The position numbers were made by a program, and so were the translations under genes. Of a stretch of DNA of 64,000 nt, positions 46,717 through 58,999 are shown piece by piece. The notes under the pieces are model-generated. The model was given only the letters and a program-made list of their open reading frames with translations. It searched no databases and had not been told where the DNA came from. How positions within the stretch are numbered: position 1 is the stretch's first letter; each line of letters begins with the position of its first letter. The stretch spans positions 1,860,001 through 1,924,000 of the forward strand of contig OX596342.1 in assembly GCA_951394405.1 (NCBI GenBank), in the 5' to 3' direction. Origin of the DNA: Coprinellus micaceus. Lineage: Eukaryota > Basidiomycota > Agaricomycetes > Agaricales > Psathyrellaceae.

Positions 46717-49700
46717 TCAGAGGAACCGATAAAAGGTCCCAAACGAAGACGAATTCGAGGAGGGATTAGACGTCGGGCCGGGCCCAGTTGGTCCCAATGC
46801 TGGGGAATCGTCGTCGTCGTCTTCGTCACGATCGCGCCTGAAGGTGTAATAGCTTGGAGTTGGGCGAGAGGACGACGTGGAGGTTGGCCCCGTGCGGGAC
46901 GAGACGGGTGAGTTACTGCTTGCATTCCTTGTGCTACTATTGCTGGTACTGTTATTCGTGCTGTTGCCGTTGGTGGCGCCGCTGTTGGCCGTATTGACGG
47001 GGCTGGTCGTCGTAGGCTCCCTCGCAGGCATTCGATCGAGCCCAAACCTTCCAGCACGCGCACGCAGAGGCGGAACGTATGTCCTGCGCCCCGTCGTTGC
47101 CGAGGTTGAGGATGAACTGGGGGTCGCATTGACCTGGTTACGGCAAACAGGGCATGTGTTTGCGCCTTTGAGCCACTGGTCCAAACAGCCTTGGTGGAGC
47201 CAGTGGGAGCAGTTCTTGAGTTTCATGACCTCGTCAGAGGGAGTGTACTAAGGAGAGCATGGGGTCAGAGGTGAGGCATAAAGGGGAGGAGTAATGAGAA
47301 GAAGACGCACGTCGTCAAGACAAATGGGGCATCGTTTATCAGTCTCTGTGGTCGCCCAATCGGCGTACTTTCCCTTTTCCATCGTGTTGAGGACGGTGGG
47401 ACTAGTCCCGCGCGGCCTCGCCTCCCCGACAACAGAGCCCAACGATAGCAGCGCTTCGTACGACTCATCGAACTCTTCGTCGCGCTGTGAAAGACGTACC
47501 TCCATCAGCATCCGCCAGTCGTAATGGAACAGAGGTCAAACTCACCATGAAGTCACCCAGACTAAAGCCTCTCAAGTTTAACGTATGCCTTCTCCGGTTC
47601 ACATATTCTGCCCGAATAACCCTTGCCCGATCCCTATTCATCGCCCTCGTCTCCTCCGCGAGCTGCTCGAGCCTCGCCCGCCTCCTTGTTGTCTCGTTCG
47701 ACGCGGAGAGCCCCGAGCTTTGCCTCGGCTCGCGCAGGGACTCGATCGCCTGAGCGAACGGTTGGGAACTGTCCTCAGTGTACGCCTGGCGCTGGGTGTT
47801 GGACGTCGCCGTTGTTGTAGAGTTCGGTGCGGCCCTAGGAACCGGAATCCGGGAAGAACCTCCTGGACCCGAAGCGTTCAAGGACTCGCGCCTGGTGCCG
47901 GTGATCGTGCTGGAGGAGGAAGAGGAAGAGGAGGAAGTGTCATACATAAGGGTCCGGGTGTGGTGATTTCGTCGCTGAGGATCTGAAGTTGTTGACCCAG
48001 TTCCTGTGAGTCTTGTCGAGGCGGTCTGGCTGGATAGTTGCACTTGCAACACCCTGTCGTGAAGCGCCTGCATTTCCCTCAAACGTCTAGCTGCCGGGGT
48101 CGTATCCTCAGTACTGCGCTGGATACTCGTATACGTGGACTGATGCTCGCTGGCTCCGGTGTTATAGCTCGGCCTCGTGTGCCTGTGGAAGGTCATTGCG
48201 GGATTGACGGTTCCGCTCGAGTCGCCTCTACTTCCCGCCCCTGGGATAGGGACTGGACCGTGAGACTGGACCTGGGGTGTGGAGGACGTGGTCGTGCGCT
48301 CAGGGGAGCCAAGTGGGTTTCTTGGCCTCACTGGAGCGGAGCTTGGGTCTGTACGACTGTACTGCTGGCGGAAAGTTTGAGAGGTGTCGGCTGCGTTACG
48401 TTCACGCTCAAGAGCACGCATCGTATTGCTGAAAGGTCCGGGGATGAAGCGACTCGCAATGGGCCCTTCCGATGCTTCAGTCCTACCACTGGTAGTCGTA
48501 GTCGGGGGACCAGTACGAGAAGCCGGCGTCGGGCCCGACGATGAAGAAGGGGGAAGATTTGAGCTGGAAGTAGGGGGGCTAGCGCTGAAATATGTGGTGA
48601 AACTGGGATGAAATGTGGGGACGAATGATTCAAGGTCGTCTTCTGGATATGGATAGGCCTCCTGCGTTCTTCTCCGCCTCTCTCCCTCATCTCTTTCCCT
48701 CGTCGAAGACGTTAATCGACGGTACCGGTTCTCAACCCCCTCCCGGCCAAGTGACTCCCAGCGGTATTCTCTCGCTCCGGGCCCCGCTCGGGTGCTTGAA
48801 GACGCGGTACTACCCAAGGTTGAGCTTGTCGTCACCGAGGGAGTGTTTGAGCTGAGTGGCAGGCGTGGCAGGCTACTGTATCTTGAAGGCAGAGGAGGAT
48901 TGGGGTCTTCGATACTTGGCGATGGAGGGGCATGGCTCAGGTCATTGGTAAACACATCGAGGGCGAAGGGAAAGTCGGGAAATGGAGGCCAGGAATCCAG
49001 CGAGCTGGGAGTAGTCGTAGGAAGTTCTTGCTGAAGCCCAGGTCCAGATGAGTTCCGGCGATGATCCGTCGGGCGAGTGTTGTTCTGAGCTGACGAGCCC
49101 TCGGTGTTGGCGTTGAACGACAAGTCGAGGTTGGGAGACGGAATCGCAGGCGGAATAAATGTTGTCCTCGAGGCACTTATCTCGGATGGCTGTGTTCGAG
49201 ACGACGGCGCTCCAAAGACGGGTGTAGACTCCCCGCTACTCTCACTGTCATGAGCCATCGCCATGTCGTAGTCGAATAACGAAGGAAACGAAGGTCGGGC
49301 CAGTGCGCCAGTGCTTCTTGGTATAGACCTGAAATCGAAATCGGGGTAGCTTCTGTCATGTAGCGCCGTCGGGTAGAACGTTGGGAACGAGGGGGGTACG
49401 GATGGTTGATAGGGCTGCACAGCTGTAGAAGGCCCTCTATCTTCGGTTTGAGTTAAAGCCCGATCAAAGTCCATACGGGCGGCGATGTCGTCGAGTATGA
49501 ACTGCTGCGAAGTGGTTGACGGCTGGATACGAGGAAGACCTGTGTCGAAGGTGCTGGCCCTGGTCGATGGATATGACCTGGTCCCTGTTCCCTGGGATGC
49601 GCTGGCAGACGAACCCTGTGTGGTCGAGGTTGTCGAAGTCGATGTGGGCAGCCCAAGTCCATGCCTGCCCAGATCTCGCATTCGCACGTCGCTGATGCTC

Positions 49701-51732
49701 TCTCCAATCAAACTTGAACTTGATGGTCGGAATGAGACTTGTCTAGGAGGGCGCGTCGATAAGGGTTGAGATGCCGGGGTACTGCTCTGTTCTGTGGGCC
49801 TGCCAAATGCACGCTCTTCCATCAAAGTCCTCTGCGTCGAACTGGAGAAGGCAAAGGGGCCGGAGTAAGGTCTCGTGAAATCGGGGAGGGCCGGTTCAGC
49901 GTCATCTATGGCACTGTCAGTCAGTATTCAACCAGGGTCCTGGATGAGAATGACTCACCATCCGAAGATGAGTCGAAGTCGAGACTCGTGGGGTCTCCGA
50001 ACCACGCCCGCGGTGTCGACCTTCGACCAAGGGAAGGCCACTGTGAGGCGCTCGGCAACGTCGGTCCTTGGCCGCTCTGCACATTCGCGGTACTGGGCCC
50101 GTATGTTCTTGTGGTTGAACGAGTCGGGTCTGCAAGTACAGTTAGTTCATCTGACAGTTGAAACTGAGATACCCAAGGATGCGACGAGGGAAGTTTCGGC
50201 ATGGGAGGAGATCGCGTGGATCAACGTTGGCACGAAGGACAGGATAAATACGGAAACGAAGGCGCTCTGATGCTGGAGTCGCATTGTCGGAATGGTATCC
50301 AGCGCAACAAGGGTGTGGCCCAACACATTGAATAGACGCGCAATGACCAATCACACAATAGAATGGGGGACGTACCTCTTGATGCAGTGCTCGACAACGA
50401 CTCGTCGTTTGGATTGATAGTGCCTCCATCATTCTCAACGAACGGATTATTGCGCCTGGTGAAGATGGAGGAGAGGGTTGTCGGCCTGTAGCTCGAGGTG
50501 ACCGCGCTTGGGCCTTCACTCCCCCGGCGCCTAGCTTCGGTTCCATCAATGTGACGACGGGATGCCTCCTCCCTCCGCTGAGGGAACAGGGTGCTGATGG
50601 GGCTGTCACCATCGCTTTCCACAGCAACACTCAAGAAGTCGCCCAACGAACGTTGCAGACGGTTTCTGGCCGGGCTGGACCGTTCCCCATCGGGGTTTGT
50701 CGGCGATGTCGATGAATTGGAAGGAGCAGCGAGGACGACACGAGACGTGCCCCGGTCGGCAACATCCGACCGCGCCTCCGCAGAAGGGGCTGTCGTTTCG
50801 TCGATCCATTGCCTCAGCTCATACAACGATGGTGATGGAGGAACATGGTCGGAAAGACCCTGAGGTGCAGGTTCGAACAAGTCTCCAGTCGGGATAGGCG
50901 GTAGGGTTGGGGGGTCTGGAAGAGCGAGGGCAGCTTCGGATCTTTCCTCCTCGTCTTCGATTATTCTGAGTGGGGCTTGAGGCAAATCTACGTCAAATGA
51001 ACACCTGCATTCCGTGAAGCAGCAGAAATGCTTACCAATGTGTATCCGTGGAGGCTCGTCTCCATTGAGTGTTGGGGCTTGCTCTGGGGGCGCCATAAAA
51101 GGCTCCTCCTCCTCGTGGTCTACGTCGAGCCGCAGCGGGGGGAGCACAGGGGGAGAAGCCGGGGAGGTTTCGCCGTGCATCGTTTGAAATGCAATGCGAT
51201 ATGCTTCAGGAAAGTTCATCGATGTGCTTGGCACTAATGGGGGAGTGGCACTGGGCGCTGAAGCTGCCGTTGGAAATGGCCGAGCCACATCGTTGACGTC
51301 GGACATATCGACGTCCACATCTGGAGTGGGCAAGCGGGGAGGAACCTCGAGGGAAGGGCGTGCGCTGAGTCGATGCATTGAGCTCGATCCCGACGAAACT
51401 GACTGGTAGTTGCTCCTACTGCTCCTTCCACTGCTGCTGTTGGTCTCAGTGCTTGCACTCCTCGCCCGCTTGTTTCGATTGTTGTCACGGCCATTGGCGC
51501 TCGCCGTCGCTGCTCCTACACTAAGTCCTGGCCGAAGGCCACTTCCGCCTGCCCCGTTGCTGCTACCACTGCCCTGATCTAACGGATTTGACCCTCCATC
51601 GTTGCCAGGAATAGGGCTGTCGTCCAGGTCAAAGCCGAATTGTTCAAAGGAGCGCTTGAAGGATGTTGTACTCGGAGGAATGCTGAGGTGAAGCTGGGGT
51701 GGATATGTGCTCCCTGTCGAGGGCACGGACAT
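46717..51732 (-). CDS. Large disordered RING-H2 E3 ubiquitin ligase
   Basis: Six exons (51036-51732, 50376-50987, 49959-50129, 47546-49905, 47311-47484, 46717-47247) sum to 4,545 nt, or 1,514 residues. About 1,300 N-terminal residues are Ser/Thr/Pro-rich and look disordered. A RING-H2 finger follows near residues 1328-1372: CPIC, a 15-residue spacer, C-x-H-x2-H-x2-C (NCSHWLHQGCLDQWL), then CPVC. The intron at 47248-47310 falls inside the finger. A Ser/Thr/Asn-rich tail ends GTFYRFL. The C3H2C3 pattern predicts E3 activity with an E2 partner. The substrate is unknown. The long tail resembles scaffold-type ligases, but I cannot assign a named family. Every junction has GT-AG signals and keeps phase. 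Confidence 0.88.
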
Positions 51733-53587
51733 AGAATCAACGTTTTGGGAGGCGAAAGTGGGAACTGGGAGGCTTTAATCTCGCTGGAGCTGGTGGAAGT
51801 CAAGGTGAAAGGTGGAGGGCGTGTGGCAAGTGGACTAGAAGGGCCGGGCAGTGCCCAGCGGGGTAATTATCCGTATCCGTCGCTGCGCTCTGTGTCCAAG
51901 AATGCTCCGAAACACCTCCCTCAGCCGTATCTACCTCGGCCGCGGTAAAAGATCTGAGAGCTTGGTCCCGCACTGTTTGAAGGCTTTTCTGCACCGCTGA
52001 GCCGAGTTGAGCACGAGACGACCTCCAAACCTTACTGCACGGCGCCCTTGGCCTGCACTACTCTGACCTTCACGGCGAACAGGAATACAACGCGAGATGG
52101 AGGAGAATACAAGAATCTGAGCGTAGGGGTGTGTGCCTGACCTGCGCCGAGCTGTGGGGCGGGAGCGGAGTGGGCGGAGATTATATTTTGAGGCACCGAC
52201 CTGAGTCACATGATGTCTTCGACGGCCCTGCTCAAGGCAGCTGAGGGCGCACCTTCTCCCTGCCGCGATGCGTGCCCAATATGACACCTACCCCCTCTGC
52301 GCCCATACTTCTTGGAACATACTTCAACCTATTTCCGAGCTTATCATACTATTCTCAGGATTTATAGCCGCATTTGCGCTACAGACAAGCCCCCAAGACC
52401 AAAGGAAAGCTGCCAGAAGAGGCACCCAAGAAACATCGAGAAGGATACGCGTACACTTGGCAAACTCGTATCCCGTGAATCACTTCGATCTATAATAGGC
52501 GCCCGCAGTCCTGGACTCGGACTCGCCTAGATTTCCCCGTGACCCCCATGCAACCCATTATTTATGTTTTCCTAGGAATCTCAATAACTACGAGGACACA
52601 TACCATACCACACTCTGAACTAGGTGCGGACATTCTGAGGCGACACCTACTCGATGAAACTCACAACGTAGCGCCCTTGACAAAGAGAAGTTCTTCTTTC
52701 GTTGAGATTCGGCCATAGATTTTTGCGTCCGAACGTCGCATGCGGATAGATGCCATGTTCATTCATGCAAAGGTAGGGCTTTCTTCATCCATTACATTGC
52801 GGGACCCTCGTTTTTATTCTCTTTCTGTTGACAGAAGGATTGCGGAAATGCATTCCTGTCCAAACTCATTTGTGAGCGGGCTTTGGTGATGGAGCCATAG
52901 TTCGGTGCCTCACCTTCCCAAAGAGTGAATGCGATGATGTGTGTGTATTTCCGTTTCCTTGCCTCCTTGATTGGCTTGGGATGAAGTTGCCTTTTACCCT
53001 TCATCTGAAATTTTTACATCAACTGTTCCCGCTTTTTATCTGCCACAGCCTGACTCAATCCCAGCGTTATATGAGGTCTAAAAGCACTCTCAGAGGTTCA
53101 AACCTTTCTTCAAATCTCCTCAAAAGACCCCCCGAGTTCCGCTCCTCCTGGTCTCGACAGGCGCTCCACCTACCGTGTCCTGGTCACATTGGTACTAACG
53201 ATTCCAGTCATAGGCGTTCGGACTCCACCCGCTATACCATATAGAAGTTCTTCTCGCGTTGTCCATTCACCCCGTAATAGTCCTCGTTCCTCGTTCCCCT
53301 TCACCCTAGGATTCACCTCTGCCGCTTCACCCACCACAACCGTTCCTCCCCTGCTCGCCGCCATAATCCTCCGTTGCTGTCCAGGTGAGTTATCTCGTGA
53401 CAAGAATCCGTTTATGTCCACAAAACGGGGCTCATATTCTTGTGACTGACTCAATTCCGTTCCAGGTCCCTCATATCGGCTATAAAATAGGCCAGGCGGG
53501 CGGTGATCCCGTTTGTTCACATCACCCCCCTCGAGGCAAAGGGTACAAGTTCAGCAGTTCGCCGGACCCTCTCGCTAAGGTTCAACC
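51733..53587. other. Intergenic; divergent promoter region
   Basis: Separates the RING gene (-) from the HPP gene (+). No gene found in about 1.85 kb. The right-hand 250 bases are pyrimidine-rich with several short frames, probably the 5' leader of the HPP gene. Confidence 0.45.
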
Positions 53588-55447
53588 ATGGCCCTTCCTT
53601 TCCCCCTCTCGAAACAAGAGTCGGAAGCCACTCTCCCTATTTCCAATACGCCCTCATCTGGGACCACATCGTCTACCTCCCCTTCTAACATCACACTCGA
53701 GAAGGATGATCTTCAAACCGAACTCGACCCCGTTGCTTCGAAGCGAGAAAAAGACCTGGAAGCACAACCAGTACTCAAGAGCGTCCCCGGGAACCAACCC
53801 CGCCTCGCGCGTCTCCCGACGTGGATATCCTTCTGGCTAGGATACAGGAAGACACCCCCTCCTCCAGAGAAGAACTACATCGTGTGGTTCTGGTCCTTCA
53901 TCGGCGCCTTCAGTTGCATCGCGGTCATTCAAGCTTTGTTCGGGAACGTACCATACTTCATAGAGAAAGGGGTCCCTTCGATCGTGAGTCTTATCAGCAC
54001 CTTCGCGTTGTTCGTCGCTGACCGCGTTCGACCATTCAGGGGGCGACTGCGATCCTACTCTACGGTGCTATTGAATCCCCCCTATCCCAGCCGCGTCCCG
54101 TCGTCCTGGGCCACCTCGTTGGCGCAATAACCGGCGTCTGTATCACGAAACTCTTCGCGCTGCTCCCAACCGAGGAGCGCTACGACGAGCTATCTTGGCT
54201 CGCCGGGTCCCTGTGCTGTGCCCTGGCACTCGTCTTCATGCAGATGACAGGGACCATGCACCCTCCCGCTGGTACGTCCATCGATATTAGCTCCGTCCCG
54301 ATATCACACATCTGACTCCCTCCCGCTACTCACAGGTGCCACCGCCCTCCTTGCCGCAATCTCACCTGACATCCGTAAAATTGGATGGCTTTACATCCCG
54401 GTGGTGCTTCTCGCGGCAAGCATCGCACTCGTGATAGCCCTCATTACCAATAACATGCAACGGCGTTACCCGACGTTCTGGTGGACGCCACCTCCCACTG
54501 TTGCCCCCTCTTTCTTCCCCACGCTGGATCTAAACCGTACCCTGACGAGAACACTGACATGGACGTCCAAGAGCAAGACCCTGAACAGCGTCAGGAGCAG
54601 GCTAAGCTTCAAGAGCGGGAAGAAGCGCGCCAAGAAGACTGCGTCCGTCCCTGTCGTTCCCACCGCTGACCAGGACTGGCATTATGCGCTCAAGAACCAC
54701 TCTTCGATCTTCAAGACCGGCCGCGCTGGGAGTATTCGGGTCAACAGGAGCGACAGTCACAGTCGCGAGAGCAGCCGCGCGCCTCGCGACAGGCGTAGCA
54801 AGCCCACCCCAGGGCATCTCGACGTCGGGGCGAGCAGGGTAGCAAGTCCAGTTGGAAGCTATCCTGCGTCACCCATTTCCATCACCCCTGCAGGATCGAC
54901 TCCCGTTTCACGCGTTCAGAGCATGGACGACCTGCACGTCGAGTTCCAAGTTCACCCAATGCACCACCAACCCCATCATCGCCCCGGACACCACCAGCAA
55001 AGGCATTCACACATTCACCATCCCCACCACAATACACACACTACGAATTACCTCAGGTACCTCGCAATGAAACGGGAGGGCACGGTGCCCACCACGGCCA
55101 CTGGGAGCGGGGCGGTGACCCCGACCGAATCGACTCCTGTCTCGAGGACGGCTAGCGTCGATGGTCTGAGCGCGATGCATACCCCTGGGCATCACTCCGC
55201 AAAGGACACCCGCCATGTCGACTTCGCGGACCCGGTGCAGCAGGAACAGCACGCCCAGCAGTTGATAGACGCCGTAACCTTTATTGCGAAGGAGAGGCAG
55301 GAGCAGGATGAGGAACAGGGGTCCTGTGTTCCCGAGAAGGAAGAGGGACAGTGGGAGGACGTTGATGAGGAGGATTTGGGCGAGGGTTCGAGTTACCTCA
55401 CGTTCAGAAGGAACAGTAAGACCAAGCGAGGGGACGACAGTGTTTGA
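53588..55447 (+). CDS. HPP family integral membrane protein with His-rich tail
   Basis: Exons 53588-53983, 54040-54271 and 54336-55447 give 579 residues. After a polar N-terminus, the HPP domain (about residues 95-290) contains several transmembrane segments (YIVWFWSFIGAFSCIAVIQA, GATAILLYGAIESPLSQPRP, FMQMTGTMHPPAGATALLAA). The last of these carries the family-defining HPP triplet and is split by the second intron. Plant and cyanobacterial HPP proteins have been linked to nitrite transport; the fungal role is unknown. The C-terminal third is cytoplasmic-like and low-complexity, with a very histidine-rich run at 54957-55050 (15 His in about 30 residues, around MHHQPHHRPGHHQQ). It ends in an acidic segment (EGQWEDVDEEDLGEGSSYL). 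Confidence 0.87.
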
Positions 55448-56064
55448 CGTTCTGCTTCGCCGCCCCATCTGTGTGACGTTCTTATGAACTAAAAGTAGCT
55501 TCCCGCCTATATCACAGGACTGAAACTGACCTCTATTCCATGCAATATCGTACTTTATCATTTAAATACCCTAGATACCATTCGTATAGATCTCCTATGG
55601 CTCGTTCCACTCTGTAGCATGTACTAGCTTCCATCATGTATTCGCATTCGACATGTTTTTCTGTGCCCCGTTTACTCCATGCCCATAGACGTATCTTACT
55701 GTTCGCTCTCATATTTTACTGTCTTTTCGAATTACTTCCTGTGTGCTGACTGCCTGATCCCGAGCGAGTTTCAGGCGCATCTTGTCCAGCTGCCTTGTAT
55801 CGAGAGATTTTGGTCGAAGGTTAGGCATGGTTCCTCTCTGTGACACAGGTGAAGACAATTCGCTATAGTCTGACAGCCGGATGGTCTCCTGTGCCAGATG
55901 GGGTCAGCATACCACAGATACGGTATACAAACGTCTTCGATACATTCCTACATGGTGGACGTGGCCAGAGAGAAGCTGTGGGCGCCTATTTGCCCCATCA
56001 CCAAACTTGGGCCCTCCAAATGATGGCCAATCACCTAATCGCTCCAATTCCGAGTCGGGTCCAA
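55448..56064. other. Intergenic, no supported gene
   Basis: 3' region of the HPP gene and leader of the Ind1 gene. Nothing else seen. Confidence 0.5.
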
Positions 56065-57323
56065 ATGATTCTCTCTCTCTTTCCTCCATGTCGTCTCGCC
56101 GCCCAGCGTCTTTACACGCGTTCCTTCTCAACCTCAGTCTTGCTTCGCCATGAAAACCCCTTGGGTTTGCCCAAAAACACGTCAAGACCTGCACCCCAGC
56201 TCCCACGTAGAGGTGGTCCGCCAGCGAAACGCGCAATTGCGAACGTGAAGAAGGTCGTTGTCGTCGCGAGTGGGAAGGGCGGCGTAGGGAAGAGTACGGT
56301 CGCAGGTGTGTTTCCATAGCTGGATCGAATCTGTGCATTTGGAGAGCTGGCCCATACTGCTCTGGATAGTCAATTTGGCCTTCGCACTGGCGCTTCAAAA
56401 GAATGCTCAGACTAACGCGCGGTTACGCGTCGGGATCCTCGACCTGGACATCTTCGGCCCCTCAATACCCACTCTCATGGGCCTCACAAAAATGGGAGAA
56501 CCCGATTTGACGCCTGGGGGCGCCCTCCTCCCAATGACGAACCACGGACTCCCCTGTATGTCAATGGGGTTCCTCATTCCCTCAACAACGGACGAAGGAA
56601 ACACCGATACACCCGTCGTATGGAGAGGGCTGATGGTGCAGAAGGCTGTACAGCAGCTGCTGTTCGATGTGGACTGGGCGTCGAATGGGGCGCCGTTGGA
56701 CGTGCTCGTCATTGATATGCCTCCGGGTACCGGAGACGTCCCTTTGACCCTCGGCCAGCTGGTTGTCGTTGACGGTATGTTGTCGTCTTTTGATTTTGGT
56801 TGGCTTGTTCAGGCCGATTGACATGGGGTGTAGGTTCTGTGATCGTCTCGACGCCGCAGGATGTCGCTCTGTCCGATGTGCGCAAGGGAATAGCCATGCT
56901 CAAGAAAGTCTCCGTTCCGGTGTGCAAGTCTCCTCGCGCCAACGCTCAGTCGTGCTAACCAGCATCATTTTGATACACAGATCTCCGGTTTGGTCCTGAA
57001 CCAATCTTACTACCTTTGCAACGACTGCGAAACCCCGAAGCCGCAGTACCTCTTTGGTGTGTTCTTCTCCGCATACCCCCTGTTTCCACAGTCATATTGA
57101 CCAAATATCCCAAGGCAAACCCGACTCATTCAGAGCCGTCGCAGACCGGCTGCAGACCCCAATTCTTGGCGAACTTCCACTCGTCCAGGGAGTTAGCGCG
57201 AGCGCGGATGGGGGCTATCCGTACGTCCTGGCTGGAAGGGACCAGAGCAAGGGAGCTTCGCAATGGAAGGACGCCATGCTTGGGGTGGCTGAGCAGGTTG
57301 CTTCTTCGATTGGGTTGCGTTAG
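56065..57323 (+). CDS. IND1: Mitochondrial Fe-S assembly P-loop protein Ind1 (Mrp/NBP35 family)
   Basis: P-loop NTPase that delivers Fe-S clusters to respiratory complex I in mitochondria. Exons 56065-56305, 56370-56774, 56834-56919, 56981-57056 and 57115-57323 sum to 1,017 nt, or 338 residues. An Arg/Ser-rich mitochondrial presequence ([20 protein letters not shown]) precedes [20 protein letters not shown], the deviant Walker [16 protein letters not shown] and [19 protein letters not shown] follow. The cluster-binding C-x2-C is present as [16 protein letters not shown], and the protein ends [19 protein letters not shown]. The first ATG of the open frame at 55840 gives no presequence, so ATG 56065 was chosen. 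Presence of Ind1 fits an organism that retains complex I. Confidence 0.93.
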
Positions 57324-57597
57324 GTAGGTTGTATGTAGGCACGCTAACTCGATCGCTGGGCGAGCTAGAAGCACGCGGTAGACGGTACCTTCCACTGGTG
57401 TTCTCGGCGCACTACACTTCCTCCCCAAAACCCCCATCTCAAGACTTTCCACCTCGAATTGGGAGCGACATGCATGCGGAGCGGGTAACGCATCGGGGTA
57501 CCTACGATTACATAGGGCATATTTTACATACGGCGGGACCTGGGATGGGGGCTAATAAACGCAGGATCACGGTCGGCTGGCAGCAGTACGAGGACGT

Positions 57598-58706
<1,109 letters not shown>

Positions 58707-58999
58707 ATTCAAGGTTTTCGAGGTGTAGAGTGGAAGAAGGTGGTGGTCGAGGTGAGAGGGACGATGGTGGCGCTGACAATTAACCGCACGTGGCCTCGAC
58801 GCGTGCCCAAAGTCCCCATTTGGCTACGCGTCGCACATTACTGTGCCCGAGTATCTCCCACGCTCTGACCATCTGCCGCATGGTCAGCGGCGACTTGGGC
58901 GCCTCATCCTTCCAATACCACTTCCCCCTGGAAAGCAGAGTGTGCGTTATTGCTGCCTTATTGGCCGTGGTTTCTCTTACACAAAATTTCACCCAGTTC
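58707..58999. promoter_or_regulatory. Head-to-head intergenic region, E2 / F-box protein
   Basis: About 290 nt separate the E2 start (58706, -) and the chosen F-box start (59000, +). It is a likely bidirectional promoter. An open frame with no ATG before 58880 extends back through it, so the plus start could lie at 58880 instead. Confidence 0.4.

Noticed and set aside
53085..53105. GGTTCAAACC B-box-like sequence
   Set aside because: No cloverleaf can be drawn and there is no upstream A box.
58790..58999. Extension of the F-box frame upstream of 59000
   Set aside because: It starts with GTG, has one ATG (58880), and lacks the usual family N-terminus. It is more likely promoter or leader.
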